Shown in pieces: positions 42,088-50,073 of a DNA stretch of 64,000 nt. The position numbers and the translations under genes were made by a program. Under the pieces are notes generated by a model, which saw only the letters and a list, made by a program, of their open reading frames with translations, did not search any database and was not told the origin of the DNA. The stretch's first letter is position 1. The number at the start of each line of letters is the position of its first letter. The DNA is taken from contig JAEWHP010000025.1 in NCBI GenBank assembly GCA_023387735.1, forward strand, positions 1-64,000, given 5' to 3'. The stretch is from Pseudomonadota bacterium. Its GTDB lineage: Bacteria > Pseudomonadota > Alphaproteobacteria > Rhizobiales > Xanthobacteraceae.

Positions 42088-42246
42088 ATGACTCTAACTT
42101 CCTTGGAGCTGATCACCCTAATACAGCTTCAGACCGAGCGCGCGAGCACATGTCCAGAGCGGATCATCGAGCTAGCCACCGAACTAAAGGCGGCGCGCGA
42201 ACGTGAAGCGGCCAAGTGCAAGGAGCTTGCCCGAAATGATAAGTGA
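42088..42246 (+). CDS. 52-residue helical ORF
   Basis: A short frame with GGAGGG seven bases before ATG 42088. The product has one hydrophobic/helical stretch (SLELITLIQLQTERASTCPE) and a charged coiled tail (LATELKAAREREAAKCKELA). The next frame overlaps its end. Real because of the strong ribosome binding site, but of unknown function. Confidence 0.5.
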   Translation: MTLTSLELITLIQLQTERASTCPERIIELATELKAAREREAAKCKELARNDK

Positions 42247-42361
42247 ACTTGATCGAAGGGCGCAGCAGCGTCCAGTTCAACTCGCTTTTGGCCACGATGA
42301 GCCCGACGTCGTCGGGAATCTGCGCGGTACGCTCGAAGGACTGGTTCGTTGCGATGCGTGA
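42236..42361 (+). CDS. 41-residue ORF overlapping the previous gene
   Basis: It starts at ATG 42236, inside the end of the previous frame, after AGGAG ten bases upstream. The product is mixed in composition (ISELDRRAQQRPVQLAFGHD) with no motif. Its stop overlaps a further start as TGATG. Chained overlaps suggest a small polycistron, but coding status is uncertain. Confidence 0.35.
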   Translation: MISELDRRAQQRPVQLAFGHDEPDVVGNLRGTLEGLVRCDA

Positions 42362-42453
42362 TGAGTAAAACCCACCGAGGCAACTGGGGCGGGCGGAAGC
42401 GCACACTCAACGGCGCTGTTTCCCCTTCTGCGGCTTGTCCAAGTCGGCAATAG
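42361..42453 (+). pseudogene. Possible truncated terminase-small-subunit-like start
   Basis: A 30-residue frame whose beginning, MSKTHRGNWGGRKRTLNG, resembles the Gly/Arg-rich amino end of phage small terminase and related packaging proteins. It then ends after an uncharacteristic Ser/Pro stretch, overlapping the end of the convergent secreted-protein gene by 47 bases. This may mark the point where cargo DNA truncated the packaging module. The resemblance is short and could be chance. Confidence 0.25.
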
Positions 42454-42961
42454 CTTGATCAATCTCCGCCTGAGGGAACGAAGCAAAGCCGCAGTCTGCA
42501 AGAACTCTGCCGACTTTGGTCAGCGAGTTCGGCAGCAGCGAGGACTGAAATGTAAAGGTGTTCTGCCGTGCTCGAGCGTCGGTAAACCTGACTGCTATCG
42601 ATTTTGCGCGCAAGAACGGTGTGAGGATATTACTTTCGCGGTTGTGCTCAATGGCTAGCAGCGTCGGTTCAACCGCGACGGCATTCACAGTGAAAGCTGG
42701 CGACTGGTCAAACCTTATGGTGATTTGCTTCTTCTCGCCCGTCCGAAATAGCGCTTCATCGGGGTCAACAAACAGGTCTATCTCCCCATTTCTGCATCGA
42801 AGGGTAATGTTGATTTGAGTGTTGTTTTGAAACGTCATAGCCAATGTAAATGGCCTGTCAGTGATAGGATCTTTCTTCTGATCGCCGACCCACATGCCAC
42901 CCGGAAAGGCGAATGCAGCCACGGGAAAAATTACTGCAGTAAACATGACAGCTAGTTTCAT
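42407..42961 (-). CDS. Secreted hypothetical protein, TagO-like pattern
   Basis: A 184-residue exported protein. Residues 1-18 are a signal peptide (MKLAVMFTAVIFPVAAFA). The mature part reads like a single beta domain, with a DPITDRPFTLAMTFQNNT start, a Cys in LRCRNGEIDLF, and another Cys near the end in VLADCGFAS, probably disulfide-bonded. This strand and Cys layout resembles the periplasmic TagO-type proteins, but the match is only to the pattern. It follows a GIY-YIG gene by 32 bases on the same strand and probably shares its transcript. Confidence 0.62.
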   Translation of the reverse strand: MKLAVMFTAVIFPVAAFAFPGGMWVGDQKKDPITDRPFTLAMTFQNNTQINITLRCRNGEIDLFVDPDEALFRTGEKKQITIRFDQSPAFTVNAVAVEPTLLAIEHNRESNILTPFLRAKSIAVRFTDARARQNTFTFQSSLLPNSLTKVGRVLADCGFASFPQAEIDQAIADLDKPQKGKQRR

Positions 42962-42993
42962 CTTGATGTATGCCCCTTTCTAACAGGACCCAC

Positions 42994-43542
42994 CTATGAA
43001 CCACTGCTAGCCGCGCCAGCAGCGCCTTCTCCGCTGGACACTCCCAATAGTTCTACGCAAGCTTGGTCAATCGCTGCCTTGGCTTGGTCGAGCGTGACGT
43101 TGAACCATTCGCCGCTTACCCGATTAGCTGCTAACATTCGATGCACGATGGACTCGAGAGCGATGGCTTCGCGTTCGTCTTCGCCATGATGGAGATGTAC
43201 GATTGCGAGTAACTGCGACGTTGCAGTCTGGAGATGAGCCAGTCGACGTTGCGGATTGTTCGATTGACCGATCTTCAAATGTCCGGTGCCGGGGTCGTGG
43301 ATTATATAAAGTGTCTTATAAGCGGTAACCGGAGGCAAAAAGCGCTGCGACCAATCAGAGTTCATTTCCTTCAGTGCCTCATCAGCGTCAGCTGGTCCTT
43401 CCGGCTCCGGGTTAGCGAATGGTATTGGCGCATAATCGTGGGATGCACTGGCCAGTGCCAGTGTCGCGTCGGCTAGCTCCTCATTGTCAGCCGCGCGAAG
43501 ACGCAACGACAGAATGAACAGTAAATGCTCTAGATTGTGCAC
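42994..43542 (-). CDS. GIY-YIG nuclease family protein (MUG113/T5orf172 type)
   Basis: A 182-residue protein. An amino helical region with an acidic linker (1-70) precedes a GIY-YIG-like core: TLYIIHDPGTGHLKIGQSNN (about 77-96), the Arg-rich NPQRRLAHLQ, the Glu in AIALESIVHRML, and a terminal SGEWFNVTLDQAKAAID. This set is typical of the T5orf172/MUG113 branch found in phages and defence-linked loci. The start is GTG 43542 with GGAG eight bases upstream. Downstream lies a secreted protein gene, an odd partner for a nuclease. Confidence 0.8.
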   Translation of the reverse strand: MHNLEHLLFILSLRLRAADNEELADATLALASASHDYAPIPFANPEPEGPADADEALKEMNSDWSQRFLPPVTAYKTLYIIHDPGTGHLKIGQSNNPQRRLAHLQTATSQLLAIVHLHHGEDEREAIALESIVHRMLAANRVSGEWFNVTLDQAKAAIDQACVELLGVSSGEGAAGAASSGS

Positions 43543-43723
43543 GCCTGATTCTCCAACGCGTGAGTAAGTCGGGTTGGGACAAGACCACCATTGCCTAGGC
43601 CACCCCTTCGAAATCCAATCGAGACTGAGAGTAGCATGACTGTCAATCCACCACTTTTCGTCGCGATGTGGTTGACATGTTCACTTTAAGAGCCGCGAAT
43701 GGACGCTTTCCGCGGGGACGACC

Positions 43724-44791
43724 ATGATTCAAAATGGACTGCTCGGCATTGCCGCAGTGCGGGGAACTGGCTTCCAGAGAAGGTTCAACCTTCTGATCGC
43801 GGCGTTGGGGGTGATGCTGGTCGGGATATCATCTGAAGCGGTTCTTGCTCAAAGTTATCTCTTTGCTGATCTTCCCAATCCCTCAGGTACGACGGTCTTC
43901 CAGCCAAACGGCATCAATAACGCAGGACTGATAATCGGGCTTTCCGTAGGCAGCAGCATCTCCGACGCACATGGCTATGTGTACAGCGGCGGCAGTTACA
44001 CGCCGTTCAACCATCCGCTAGCAACTGGCGCGAACCAGTTCACCGTCCCCGCAGCCATCAACAACCTCGGCCAAATCGCTGGGCAATACGTCGGAGCCAA
44101 CGGCTTCCCCGGTCAGCCATTCCTCTACAGCGCTGGGGCATTCACCAACCTTCCCAACCCCGTAGGAGCGATTGCTTTTCAGCCCAACGGCATCAACGAT
44201 ACAGGGAAGATAATCGGCCTTTCTATAGGCAGCAATTCTGACCTGCATGGTTTTGTTTACAGCAACGGCACTTACACGCCATTCGACCATCCGCTTGCGA
44301 TTGGTCCCAATCAGTTCACCGTCCCCGGAGCCATCAACGACCTCGGCCAAATCGCAGGGCTATACGTCGGGGCAAACGGCGTGCCCGGTCAGCCATTCCT
44401 CTATAGTGGCGGGACGTTTACCAACCTTCCCAACCCAACAGGAGCAATTGGTTTTCAACCGAACGGCATCAATGATGAAGGACAGATGATCGGCCTTTCC
44501 ATAGGGAGCAATTTTGAACTGAATGGTTATGTTTACAGCAACGGCACTTACACGCCATTTAACCACCCGCTGGCGGGCAGCGGTCCCAACCAGTTCACCG
44601 TGCCCGGAGCCATCAATGACCTCGGCCAAATCGCCGGGGTATACATCGACGCCAACGACGTCAGGCATGCTTTTCTTGCCACCCCGGTTGCTGGCGTACC
44701 TCTCGGACATTCACCTTGGCCAACGGCGATCTTGGGCCTGGCGGGCGCTTGCCTCGTGGCATATCGCCGGCGACGCAATGCAAACGCATGA
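43724..44791 (+). CDS. Secreted HAF-repeat protein with carboxyl membrane anchor
   Basis: A 355-residue surface protein. A signal peptide covers residues 1-43 (LIAALGVMLVGISSEAVLAQ). Three tandem units of 92-93 residues follow, each with FQPNGIN, IIGLSVGSS-like and AINNLGQIAGQYVGANG stretches, the latter two being HAF-type repeats. The end, PWPTAILGLAGACLVAYRRR, is a membrane helix with an Arg cluster like PEP-CTERM sorting tails, though no PEP is visible. A TTGACA lies about 45 bases upstream, within a TGTCAA/TTGACA inverted pair. Its stop overlaps the KAP gene start as ATGA. Confidence 0.85.
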   Translation: MIQNGLLGIAAVRGTGFQRRFNLLIAALGVMLVGISSEAVLAQSYLFADLPNPSGTTVFQPNGINNAGLIIGLSVGSSISDAHGYVYSGGSYTPFNHPLATGANQFTVPAAINNLGQIAGQYVGANGFPGQPFLYSAGAFTNLPNPVGAIAFQPNGINDTGKIIGLSIGSNSDLHGFVYSNGTYTPFDHPLAIGPNQFTVPGAINDLGQIAGLYVGANGVPGQPFLYSGGTFTNLPNPTGAIGFQPNGINDEGQMIGLSIGSNFELNGYVYSNGTYTPFNHPLAGSGPNQFTVPGAINDLGQIAGVYIDANDVRHAFLATPVAGVPLGHSPWPTAILGLAGACLVAYRRRRNANA

Positions 44792-46950
44792 CGGAATCAG
44801 ATCATCCTCATAACGACAGGCCAATTGCCGAACCGACAGAAGATAGGTTTGGTATCGATCCCTTCGCTCAGGCGTTGGCAAAGAGCATTCGCGAGATTAG
44901 GTCACCCGAAGGGTCAGTGATCGCCCTCAATGGCCCGTGGGGTTCCGGTAAGAGTAGCGCAGTAAATCTCGTGCTCCATCATCTCAAGGACGCCACCGAA
45001 AATAATGAATTGGCGGTTGTCAACTTCAAGTGCTGGTGGTTCCGGGGCGAAGAAGCCCTTGCCCTTGCGTTCTTTCGCGAACTCTACGCTGGGATTGGTC
45101 CAACCCTCGGCGACAAGTTCAAGAAGGCGCTTCCAAAGATCGGCGCGCGCTTATTAAAAGCTGGGTCGGTTGTCAGTGCTGGATCAGACCTTGTGGGAGC
45201 TGCTGGTCTGGGGGCCCTCGGGTCCAGCGCAATGACGTGGGCCGCCGATCTGATCAAAACGGACGACACTGTAGAGAGCCTTCAAGGAGAGATCACAAAG
45301 GCTCTTATGGAGCAAGACAAGCGGTTTCTGATTGTGATCGACGACATCGATCGACTCGCACCGGACGAAGCGCTCTTAATATTTCGTCTGGTCAAATCAG
45401 TTGGACGGCTTCCAAACGTCGTTTATTTGCTGGTGTTCGACCGTGAGTTAGCCGAAGCGATCGTTTCTCAACGCTATCCGTCCGAGGGGCCGCACTACCT
45501 CGAGAAAATCATTCAGGCCGGATTCGACGTTCCTCCACCTCGTCAGGTCGACCTCAACAATGAACTGCTGCGGCGGATTGAACTCCTATGCGGTTCGCCT
45601 CGTGAAGATCAGATGGTGCGATTCATGAACGTTTTCTTTGACGTAGTTGCACCTGAACTTACCACGCCGCGTGACCTCATCCGCATTACCAATGCTCTTT
45701 CTGTTACATGGCCCGCTGTAGGCGGCGAGGTAGATCGTGCTGATTTTGTCGGTTTAGAGATAATTCGTCTCTTCCAGCCGTCGGTCTATCGCCGCCTGCG
45801 GTCCAGTAAAGATAAAATATGCGGGGCCGGCTCTGATCGTGATCAGCGTGATGAGATGAGCACGTTATTGCTGGATACGGTGCCGGACAAGGAGAAGGAG
45901 CGAGTGAAGCGGTCGTTGATGCGGCTCTTCCCGAGGCTAGAGTCGGTCTGGAACAACATGGGCTATGGAGTAGACTCCGCGGCGATCTGGTCCCGTGATC
46001 GTTTGGTTTGCTCTGAACAACACTTTGACTCATATTTCCGCTTGTCAATCGGCGACAACGTTCTTCCTCAGGTGGAGCTAAACGAACTTATCTCCAAAGC
46101 CGCAGATGAGACCTTTGTGAAAGCCTCAATGCGTGCTTCTCTAGGCGTAAAAAGGCGCGATGGAAGTACCAAAGCCAAGCTGCTCCTCGATGAACTGAAC
46201 TTACACGCCACGAGACTCGAAGAAAGAAATGTCGGCCCTTTTTTGACGGCGATCTTTGAAATCGTTGACGAGTTGGACGTCGAATCTGACAGGGAACGCG
46301 GATTCTCGTTCGGGGACAACGAACTGCGCGTTCATTGGCTTTTGCGAAGCCTCACGCGAGGTCGGTTCGATCTCACGGCGCGCTCAAAATTGTTCGTCTC
46401 GGCGTGCAGAACGGCAAGCTTGGCTTGGTTAGTCGATTTCGCGCGATCAGCGTACAATGATTATTACCCACGAGACGGCGAGCAGCCCTCGACCGAAGCG
46501 GAATGTCTGACGACAGAGACGGATGCTAAGGCGTTACACGCCCTTGCACTGAAGCGTATCCGCGCCGCAAGTAAAACAAGCGAACTAGCATCGTCTAAAC
46601 GCCTTGCCTATCTCATGTTCCGATGGCGCGACCTGGCCGCCGATGAGGGGCTTGAGGTCAAGAGGTGGGCAAGAAAGCAAATGAAAGTCGATAAAATGAT
46701 TCCGGTCTTTGCCAAAGCTTTTACGTCTCATTCGTGGAGTCAGGGCATGGGAATGTTTGGCCTCGGCGATACAGTTTCTAAACGAAATACTAACGCGAAT
46801 GTGGACTTGCTAGACAAGGTGCTCGACCGCGATCAACTGCGTAAGCGTGTCGAGGAAGTGGCGGCCAAAGGGGGCACGGACGATGGAGCCAGAGCAGTGT
46901 CCGACTTTCTTACCGCGTGGAGAAAGAAGGACGCGGGTACAGAAGATTGA
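44788..46950 (+). CDS. KAP-family P-loop NTPase
   Basis: A 720-residue STAND-like ATPase. Walker A is ALNGPWGSGKSS (46-57) and Walker B LIVIDDIDRL (181-190). Between them a hydrophobic Gly/Ala-rich segment (about 127-155) is inserted, as in KAP NTPases that associate with membranes. TTPRDLIRITNALSV (about 300) is a family block. The carboxyl 350 residues are helical with no recognised domain. KAP proteins include the phage-exclusion protein PifA and the QatA subunit of a defence system, so an anti-phage role is plausible. The gene overlaps the HAF-repeat gene by four bases and is more AT-rich than the flanking chromosome. Confidence 0.88.
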   Translation: MTESDHPHNDRPIAEPTEDRFGIDPFAQALAKSIREIRSPEGSVIALNGPWGSGKSSAVNLVLHHLKDATENNELAVVNFKCWWFRGEEALALAFFRELYAGIGPTLGDKFKKALPKIGARLLKAGSVVSAGSDLVGAAGLGALGSSAMTWAADLIKTDDTVESLQGEITKALMEQDKRFLIVIDDIDRLAPDEALLIFRLVKSVGRLPNVVYLLVFDRELAEAIVSQRYPSEGPHYLEKIIQAGFDVPPPRQVDLNNELLRRIELLCGSPREDQMVRFMNVFFDVVAPELTTPRDLIRITNALSVTWPAVGGEVDRADFVGLEIIRLFQPSVYRRLRSSKDKICGAGSDRDQRDEMSTLLLDTVPDKEKERVKRSLMRLFPRLESVWNNMGYGVDSAAIWSRDRLVCSEQHFDSYFRLSIGDNVLPQVELNELISKAADETFVKASMRASLGVKRRDGSTKAKLLLDELNLHATRLEERNVGPFLTAIFEIVDELDVESDRERGFSFGDNELRVHWLLRSLTRGRFDLTARSKLFVSACRTASLAWLVDFARSAYNDYYPRDGEQPSTEAECLTTETDAKALHALALKRIRAASKTSELASSKRLAYLMFRWRDLAADEGLEVKRWARKQMKVDKMIPVFAKAFTSHSWSQGMGMFGLGDTVSKRNTNANVDLLDKVLDRDQLRKRVEEVAAKGGTDDGARAVSDFLTAWRKKDAGTED

Positions 46951-46974
46951 AGCGCGAACGGCGGGGCGTCCAAT

Positions 46975-47436
46975 CTATGAGAACGCGTCGGCTGCGCGGT
47001 TCATGGCGGGTGACCTCGGGTTCTTAACTTTAATCCAGTCCGGCGACCGGCCGCCCCGGTAGCGGCTATCGGCTCGCTTGCTGACGAGACCTTCTAGGCC
47101 CATCAGACAGGCGTGGTGAAATAGATCAGGACCAATCTCCCCGCTCTCGTATGGCGCGGCATGAAGGCCATCGGAGCGACGAGCAAGTAACCGGGCAAGG
47201 TTCGTCTTGCGGAGCGACAGCGGAAGCTTGCGCAGATCGTCGCCGTCGGACACGAGAATATCGAAAGCGTAGAACTGCACTTCGTCGTCGTGCTGGCGCG
47301 AATGCATGCCGTCGAAATCAGAGATGCCGTCTATACCGAGTAGAACCGCCTCCCCATCCATTACGAATGAACTTGTGCGGACGCGCAACGCGGCTTCCGT
47401 GATCAGCGGGTAGCCTCCTTTGCGGGTCACGATCAA
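46975..47436 (-). pseudogene. ATP-dependent DNA ligase fragment
   Basis: A 153-residue frame starting at TTG 47436 that matches the middle and end of LigD/LigC-type ligase adenylation domains: YPLITEAALRVRTSSFVMDG, GEAVLLGIDGISDFDGMHS, VQFYAFDILVSDGDDLRKLP, GLEGLVSKRADSRYRGGRSP and DWIKVKN. The upstream KxDG segment holding the AMP-linked Lys is missing, so it should be inactive. Such short ligase pieces are common in Bradyrhizobium islands. It converges with the KAP gene, 24 bases apart. Confidence 0.8.
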
Positions 47437-47464
47437 TTCGGCCGCAGTGTAAAGGTTGCTACCC

Positions 47465-47668
47465 CTAGCCCTTCTTCTTCGCGGCCTTCCTCTTTGCCTT
47501 TAGAATGTCGGCCTGACTGCGGTAGGCCTGCGCCGTGCTCATATATCGTTCCGAGATTTCGACATCCGTCACGGCCTGGGCAATCCGCTCAGCCTTATCG
47601 GCTTGCTTGCGGAGGAATTTAATCTCTTTCACCATCGTCGGGTCCGACAGAAAGCCCGGCCTGTACAT
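47465..47668 (-). CDS. Small basic coiled protein
   Basis: A protein of 67 residues from ATG 47668, or 56 from ATG 47635. It is helical and charged (MVKEIKFLRKQADKAERIAQ, then YMSTAQAYRSQADILKAKRK) with a Lys-rich end. Comparable short proteins occur often in Bradyrhizobium. A longer frame starting from TTG at 47704 is less likely. It may be co-transcribed with the ligase fragment downstream. Confidence 0.6.
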   Translation of the reverse strand: MYRPGFLSDPTMVKEIKFLRKQADKAERIAQAVTDVEISERYMSTAQAYRSQADILKAKRKAAKKKG

Positions 47669-47790
47669 GGCAGGACGGGGCAGTTGTACTCGCGCTGGCG
47701 TCAATCTCCCAACGCCGCAGCAACCTTATCATGGGGTTGACGGCGACGAAATTAATGTAGGATGAGAAAAACCGCAACCAAGGGGCATCA

Positions 47791-48483
47791 ATGGGCCACG
47801 ACGACTTGGTAATCATCGGCAGAGTGTCGGGCGCCCTCGTGATTGGAGCACTGATCGGGTTTGAGCGAACCTTTCATGGTCGCCCGGCCGGTTTCCGTAC
47901 TCACTCCCTCGTCTGTATTGCATCCGCGATCCTCATGATCGTGACGGTCTATCAAAACCAATGGATGACGTTTTTAGAGCATGACGCCATTCGGACCGAC
48001 CCGACCCGCATGGCACAAGGAATCATGACCGGCATCGGATTTCTTGGCGCGGGAGTGATCTTCAAGGAGGGCCTGACGGTACGCGGCCTAACCACTGCCG
48101 CCTCGATCTGGGTAACGGCAGCCATCGGTATCTTGATCGGTATCGGATTTTGGTTGGCCGCCATCGTTGGCACGGTCGCCACCCTCATTGTACTAGCACT
48201 GTTTCGCTATATTGAAGCTCGGCTACCAAGCGAGTTCTATGCGCATCACATGCTTAGATTTGCACGCGATCACGTTATAGGCGAGGAAGAGGTGCGCAAA
48301 CTCATCCATGACCATGGATTCACGATTGCTAACCTGTCCTCACGACTAAGCGAGAGTGGCCAGCAATTCGAATATCGCATGACGATTAAAAGTATAGATC
48401 GCAAGAATGCGGAGACACTGTCCTCATCCCTACGCGGACGGCCCGAGGTGATCGAGTTTAGGATAACGCCGACCGGTGACTAA
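47791..48483 (+). CDS. MgtC/SapB family membrane protein
   Basis: A 230-residue protein. The amino part has four to five membrane helices with the family pattern GALIGFERTFHGRPAGFRTH (about 19-38), MTGIGFLGAGVIFKEGLTVR (about 80-99) and GLTTAASIWVTAAIGILIG. A cytoplasmic ACT-like domain of about 80 residues follows. MgtC proteins affect magnesium homeostasis and survival in hosts. AAGGGGCATCA precedes the ATG. It is the only well-known membrane protein within the element's cargo. Confidence 0.9.
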   Translation: MGHDDLVIIGRVSGALVIGALIGFERTFHGRPAGFRTHSLVCIASAILMIVTVYQNQWMTFLEHDAIRTDPTRMAQGIMTGIGFLGAGVIFKEGLTVRGLTTAASIWVTAAIGILIGIGFWLAAIVGTVATLIVLALFRYIEARLPSEFYAHHMLRFARDHVIGEEEVRKLIHDHGFTIANLSSRLSESGQQFEYRMTIKSIDRKNAETLSSSLRGRPEVIEFRITPTGD

Positions 48484-48565
48484 GTTCAAAAACATGCCGC
48501 CACCGCCACGCACGGGCGGCCCGCCATAAAACACTTGGGTCGCAAGATTTCATCAGGAGGACGGT

Positions 48566-48691
48566 GTGTACTGCCGACATTTGATTGCTCTTCTGCTTAT
48601 TAGTTTGGTGCTCAGACTGGCGCTCAGGGGCGTGCTGCGGGTGATGACCTCGCATCGCGATGCTGGAAGGAATGGGTTGACTTCCGAATGA
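48566..48691 (+). CDS. 41-residue membrane mini-protein, GTG start
   Basis: This short gene has a perfect AGGAGG ribosome binding site five bases before GTG 48566. The product has one hydrophobic helix (HLIALLLISLVLRLALRGVL, about 5-24) and a basic, polar tail. Its stop overlaps the start of the next small gene as ATGA, so the two are translationally coupled. No family recognised. The ribosome binding site and coupling make a chance frame unlikely. Confidence 0.6.
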   Translation: MYCRHLIALLLISLVLRLALRGVLRVMTSHRDAGRNGLTSE

Positions 48692-48873
48692 AGGAAGTCC
48701 CGAAGGCCGAAGACACCGTTAGCCCGGCAACTGGGAAGGCGATGTCGCAGACAGACGGCGCAAAGCGAACGCGAGCTCTGAAGTATCAAGCCAAACTGGA
48801 TGCGCTCGAACTTCGCGGGAAAGACGAACCCGAATGGCAAACCTATCTTGAAGGATGCGCCAAGCGAAAGTAG
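48688..48873 (+). CDS. 61-residue charged protein coupled to the mini-protein
   Basis: A soluble, Lys/Glu/Ala-rich protein (MKEVPKAEDTVSPATGKAMS, then RALKYQAKLDALELRGKDEP). The ATG at 48688 lies inside the stop of the preceding 41-residue membrane protein gene. No domain recognised. Together they form a two-gene unit of the size seen for toxin-antitoxin pairs, but no toxin family is evident. Confidence 0.55.
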   Translation: MKEVPKAEDTVSPATGKAMSQTDGAKRTRALKYQAKLDALELRGKDEPEWQTYLEGCAKRK

Positions 48874-48878
48874 CCACG

Positions 48879-48965
48879 ATGAAGATGACGACTGATCGAC
48901 CGAATACGGGCCCGGAGAAGGCAGCGCGGCGGTTGATGGAGCATGCGTGCGCAACGAAGGCCTGA
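48879..48965 (+). CDS. 28-residue ORF, doubtful
   Basis: A short basic frame (MKMTTDRPNTGPEKAARRLM) following the coupled pair, with no clear ribosome binding site. It may be a third member of that unit or chance. The rest of the gap to 49059 holds nothing recognisable. Confidence 0.2.
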   Translation: MKMTTDRPNTGPEKAARRLMEHACATKA

Positions 48966-49059
48966 GAAATTGTCCGAAGCGTTTCGCCCTGTTCAACTCC
49001 AAGAAGTCTCGACTCACCGGCCAGAAGACAGTTCGGCAGCAAGCAATTAGAGGACACTT

Positions 49060-49839
49060 ATGCGCACAGTGACAACGATTGCTGGTTTGATGTTGGCCTC
49101 TGGCCTAATGACGGGCGAGGTATTCGCTCAGGCGAATTTGTCGGATGCGACAGTTTGCAGGCGGGCACTGAATGCAGATCGGACTGGATGGGTTGACGGC
49201 TCAGACTATGCAGCGGAAGCGATCAAGCGCGGCCTGACGTTTCGAGCCTGCGATGAGATGATGGATGATGATCCCGCCGCCGTGAAGGACAACAAGTCCG
49301 GACAAGCAACGAACGAAGTTGACGACATCGAACACCCGACGTTCATGAGAGCGGCGCTGTTCTTTCTTCTAGGAAAAGAAACATCCATAAAGTTTCAGAG
49401 CGATGGAGCCACAGAAGAGAGTCGCCAGATTTTCAGGAATGGCCGCTATTCGTCGGTGGAAGTCTGGTATTGGCCGATGAAGGATTTAGGTCCGTGCAAG
49501 ATTGCCGGGCGCATGCTTGGTCCGCCTTTCAAAATGATGTTGGCAGATTTTAACGCCATGCCTAGCCCCCGAGCGGCGAAATTCGGTCTCATGGGGTACG
49601 GTGAAAAGATGGCTCAACTAGTTTTCCCCACGGACACCTATTGCTTTGCGCAAGGGGAAGCTATCACGAGCAAAAAGCCAAGTGCGCCGATTGCAGGCAC
49701 TATCAAATGCGATCTGGGTATAGACCTCACAAACAATGTCTACCGACGACTGAAGGCGCTCGATTACATCCGGGCTAACTTCTGCCCCGGCCAACCGGAA
49801 CCGCCCCCGGCCCCGCCAGAGAAACGAAAGCCTTACTGA
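49060..49839 (+). CDS. Secreted Cys-containing hypothetical protein
   Basis: A 259-residue exported protein. Residues 1-24 are a signal peptide (MRTVTTIAGLMLASGLMTGE, cleavage near VFAQA). The mature protein has scattered Cys (TVCRRAL, RACDEMM, GPCKIAG, DTYCFAQ, IKCDLGI, ANFCPGQ), enough for three disulfides, and a Pro-rich basic end (PEPPPAPPEKRKPY). The middle GPCKIAGRMLGPPFKMMLAD is the most conserved-looking part. AGAGGACACTT precedes the ATG. Unknown function; the last larger gene of the element. Confidence 0.75.
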   Translation: MRTVTTIAGLMLASGLMTGEVFAQANLSDATVCRRALNADRTGWVDGSDYAAEAIKRGLTFRACDEMMDDDPAAVKDNKSGQATNEVDDIEHPTFMRAALFFLLGKETSIKFQSDGATEESRQIFRNGRYSSVEVWYWPMKDLGPCKIAGRMLGPPFKMMLADFNAMPSPRAAKFGLMGYGEKMAQLVFPTDTYCFAQGEAITSKKPSAPIAGTIKCDLGIDLTNNVYRRLKALDYIRANFCPGQPEPPPAPPEKRKPY

Positions 49840-50073
49840 AATCACGCGGCGGCTCGTGATGTGCAGCCCGATAGGCGAGCGCAGTATCATGGGGGCAATA
49901 ACTCTCGCTGGCCTTGGCCTCGCCGCACCAGAGATCGCCTACGGGCCAGCGGCAATGATGCGCTTGCAGATCACACCACGCGACCGGCGGCGATTCCTGC
50001 TCTGTTGATTTGACAGAGCAGCGACCACCGTTATGGCTGATTTCAGCCGTACGGGCTTAACCGGCTTTGGCTT
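49840..50073. other. Gap with a hairpin
   Basis: A 234-base stretch near the element's right end. A GCTCTGT/ACAGAGC stem-loop lies at about 49999-50019. No gene is supported. Confidence 0.4.
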
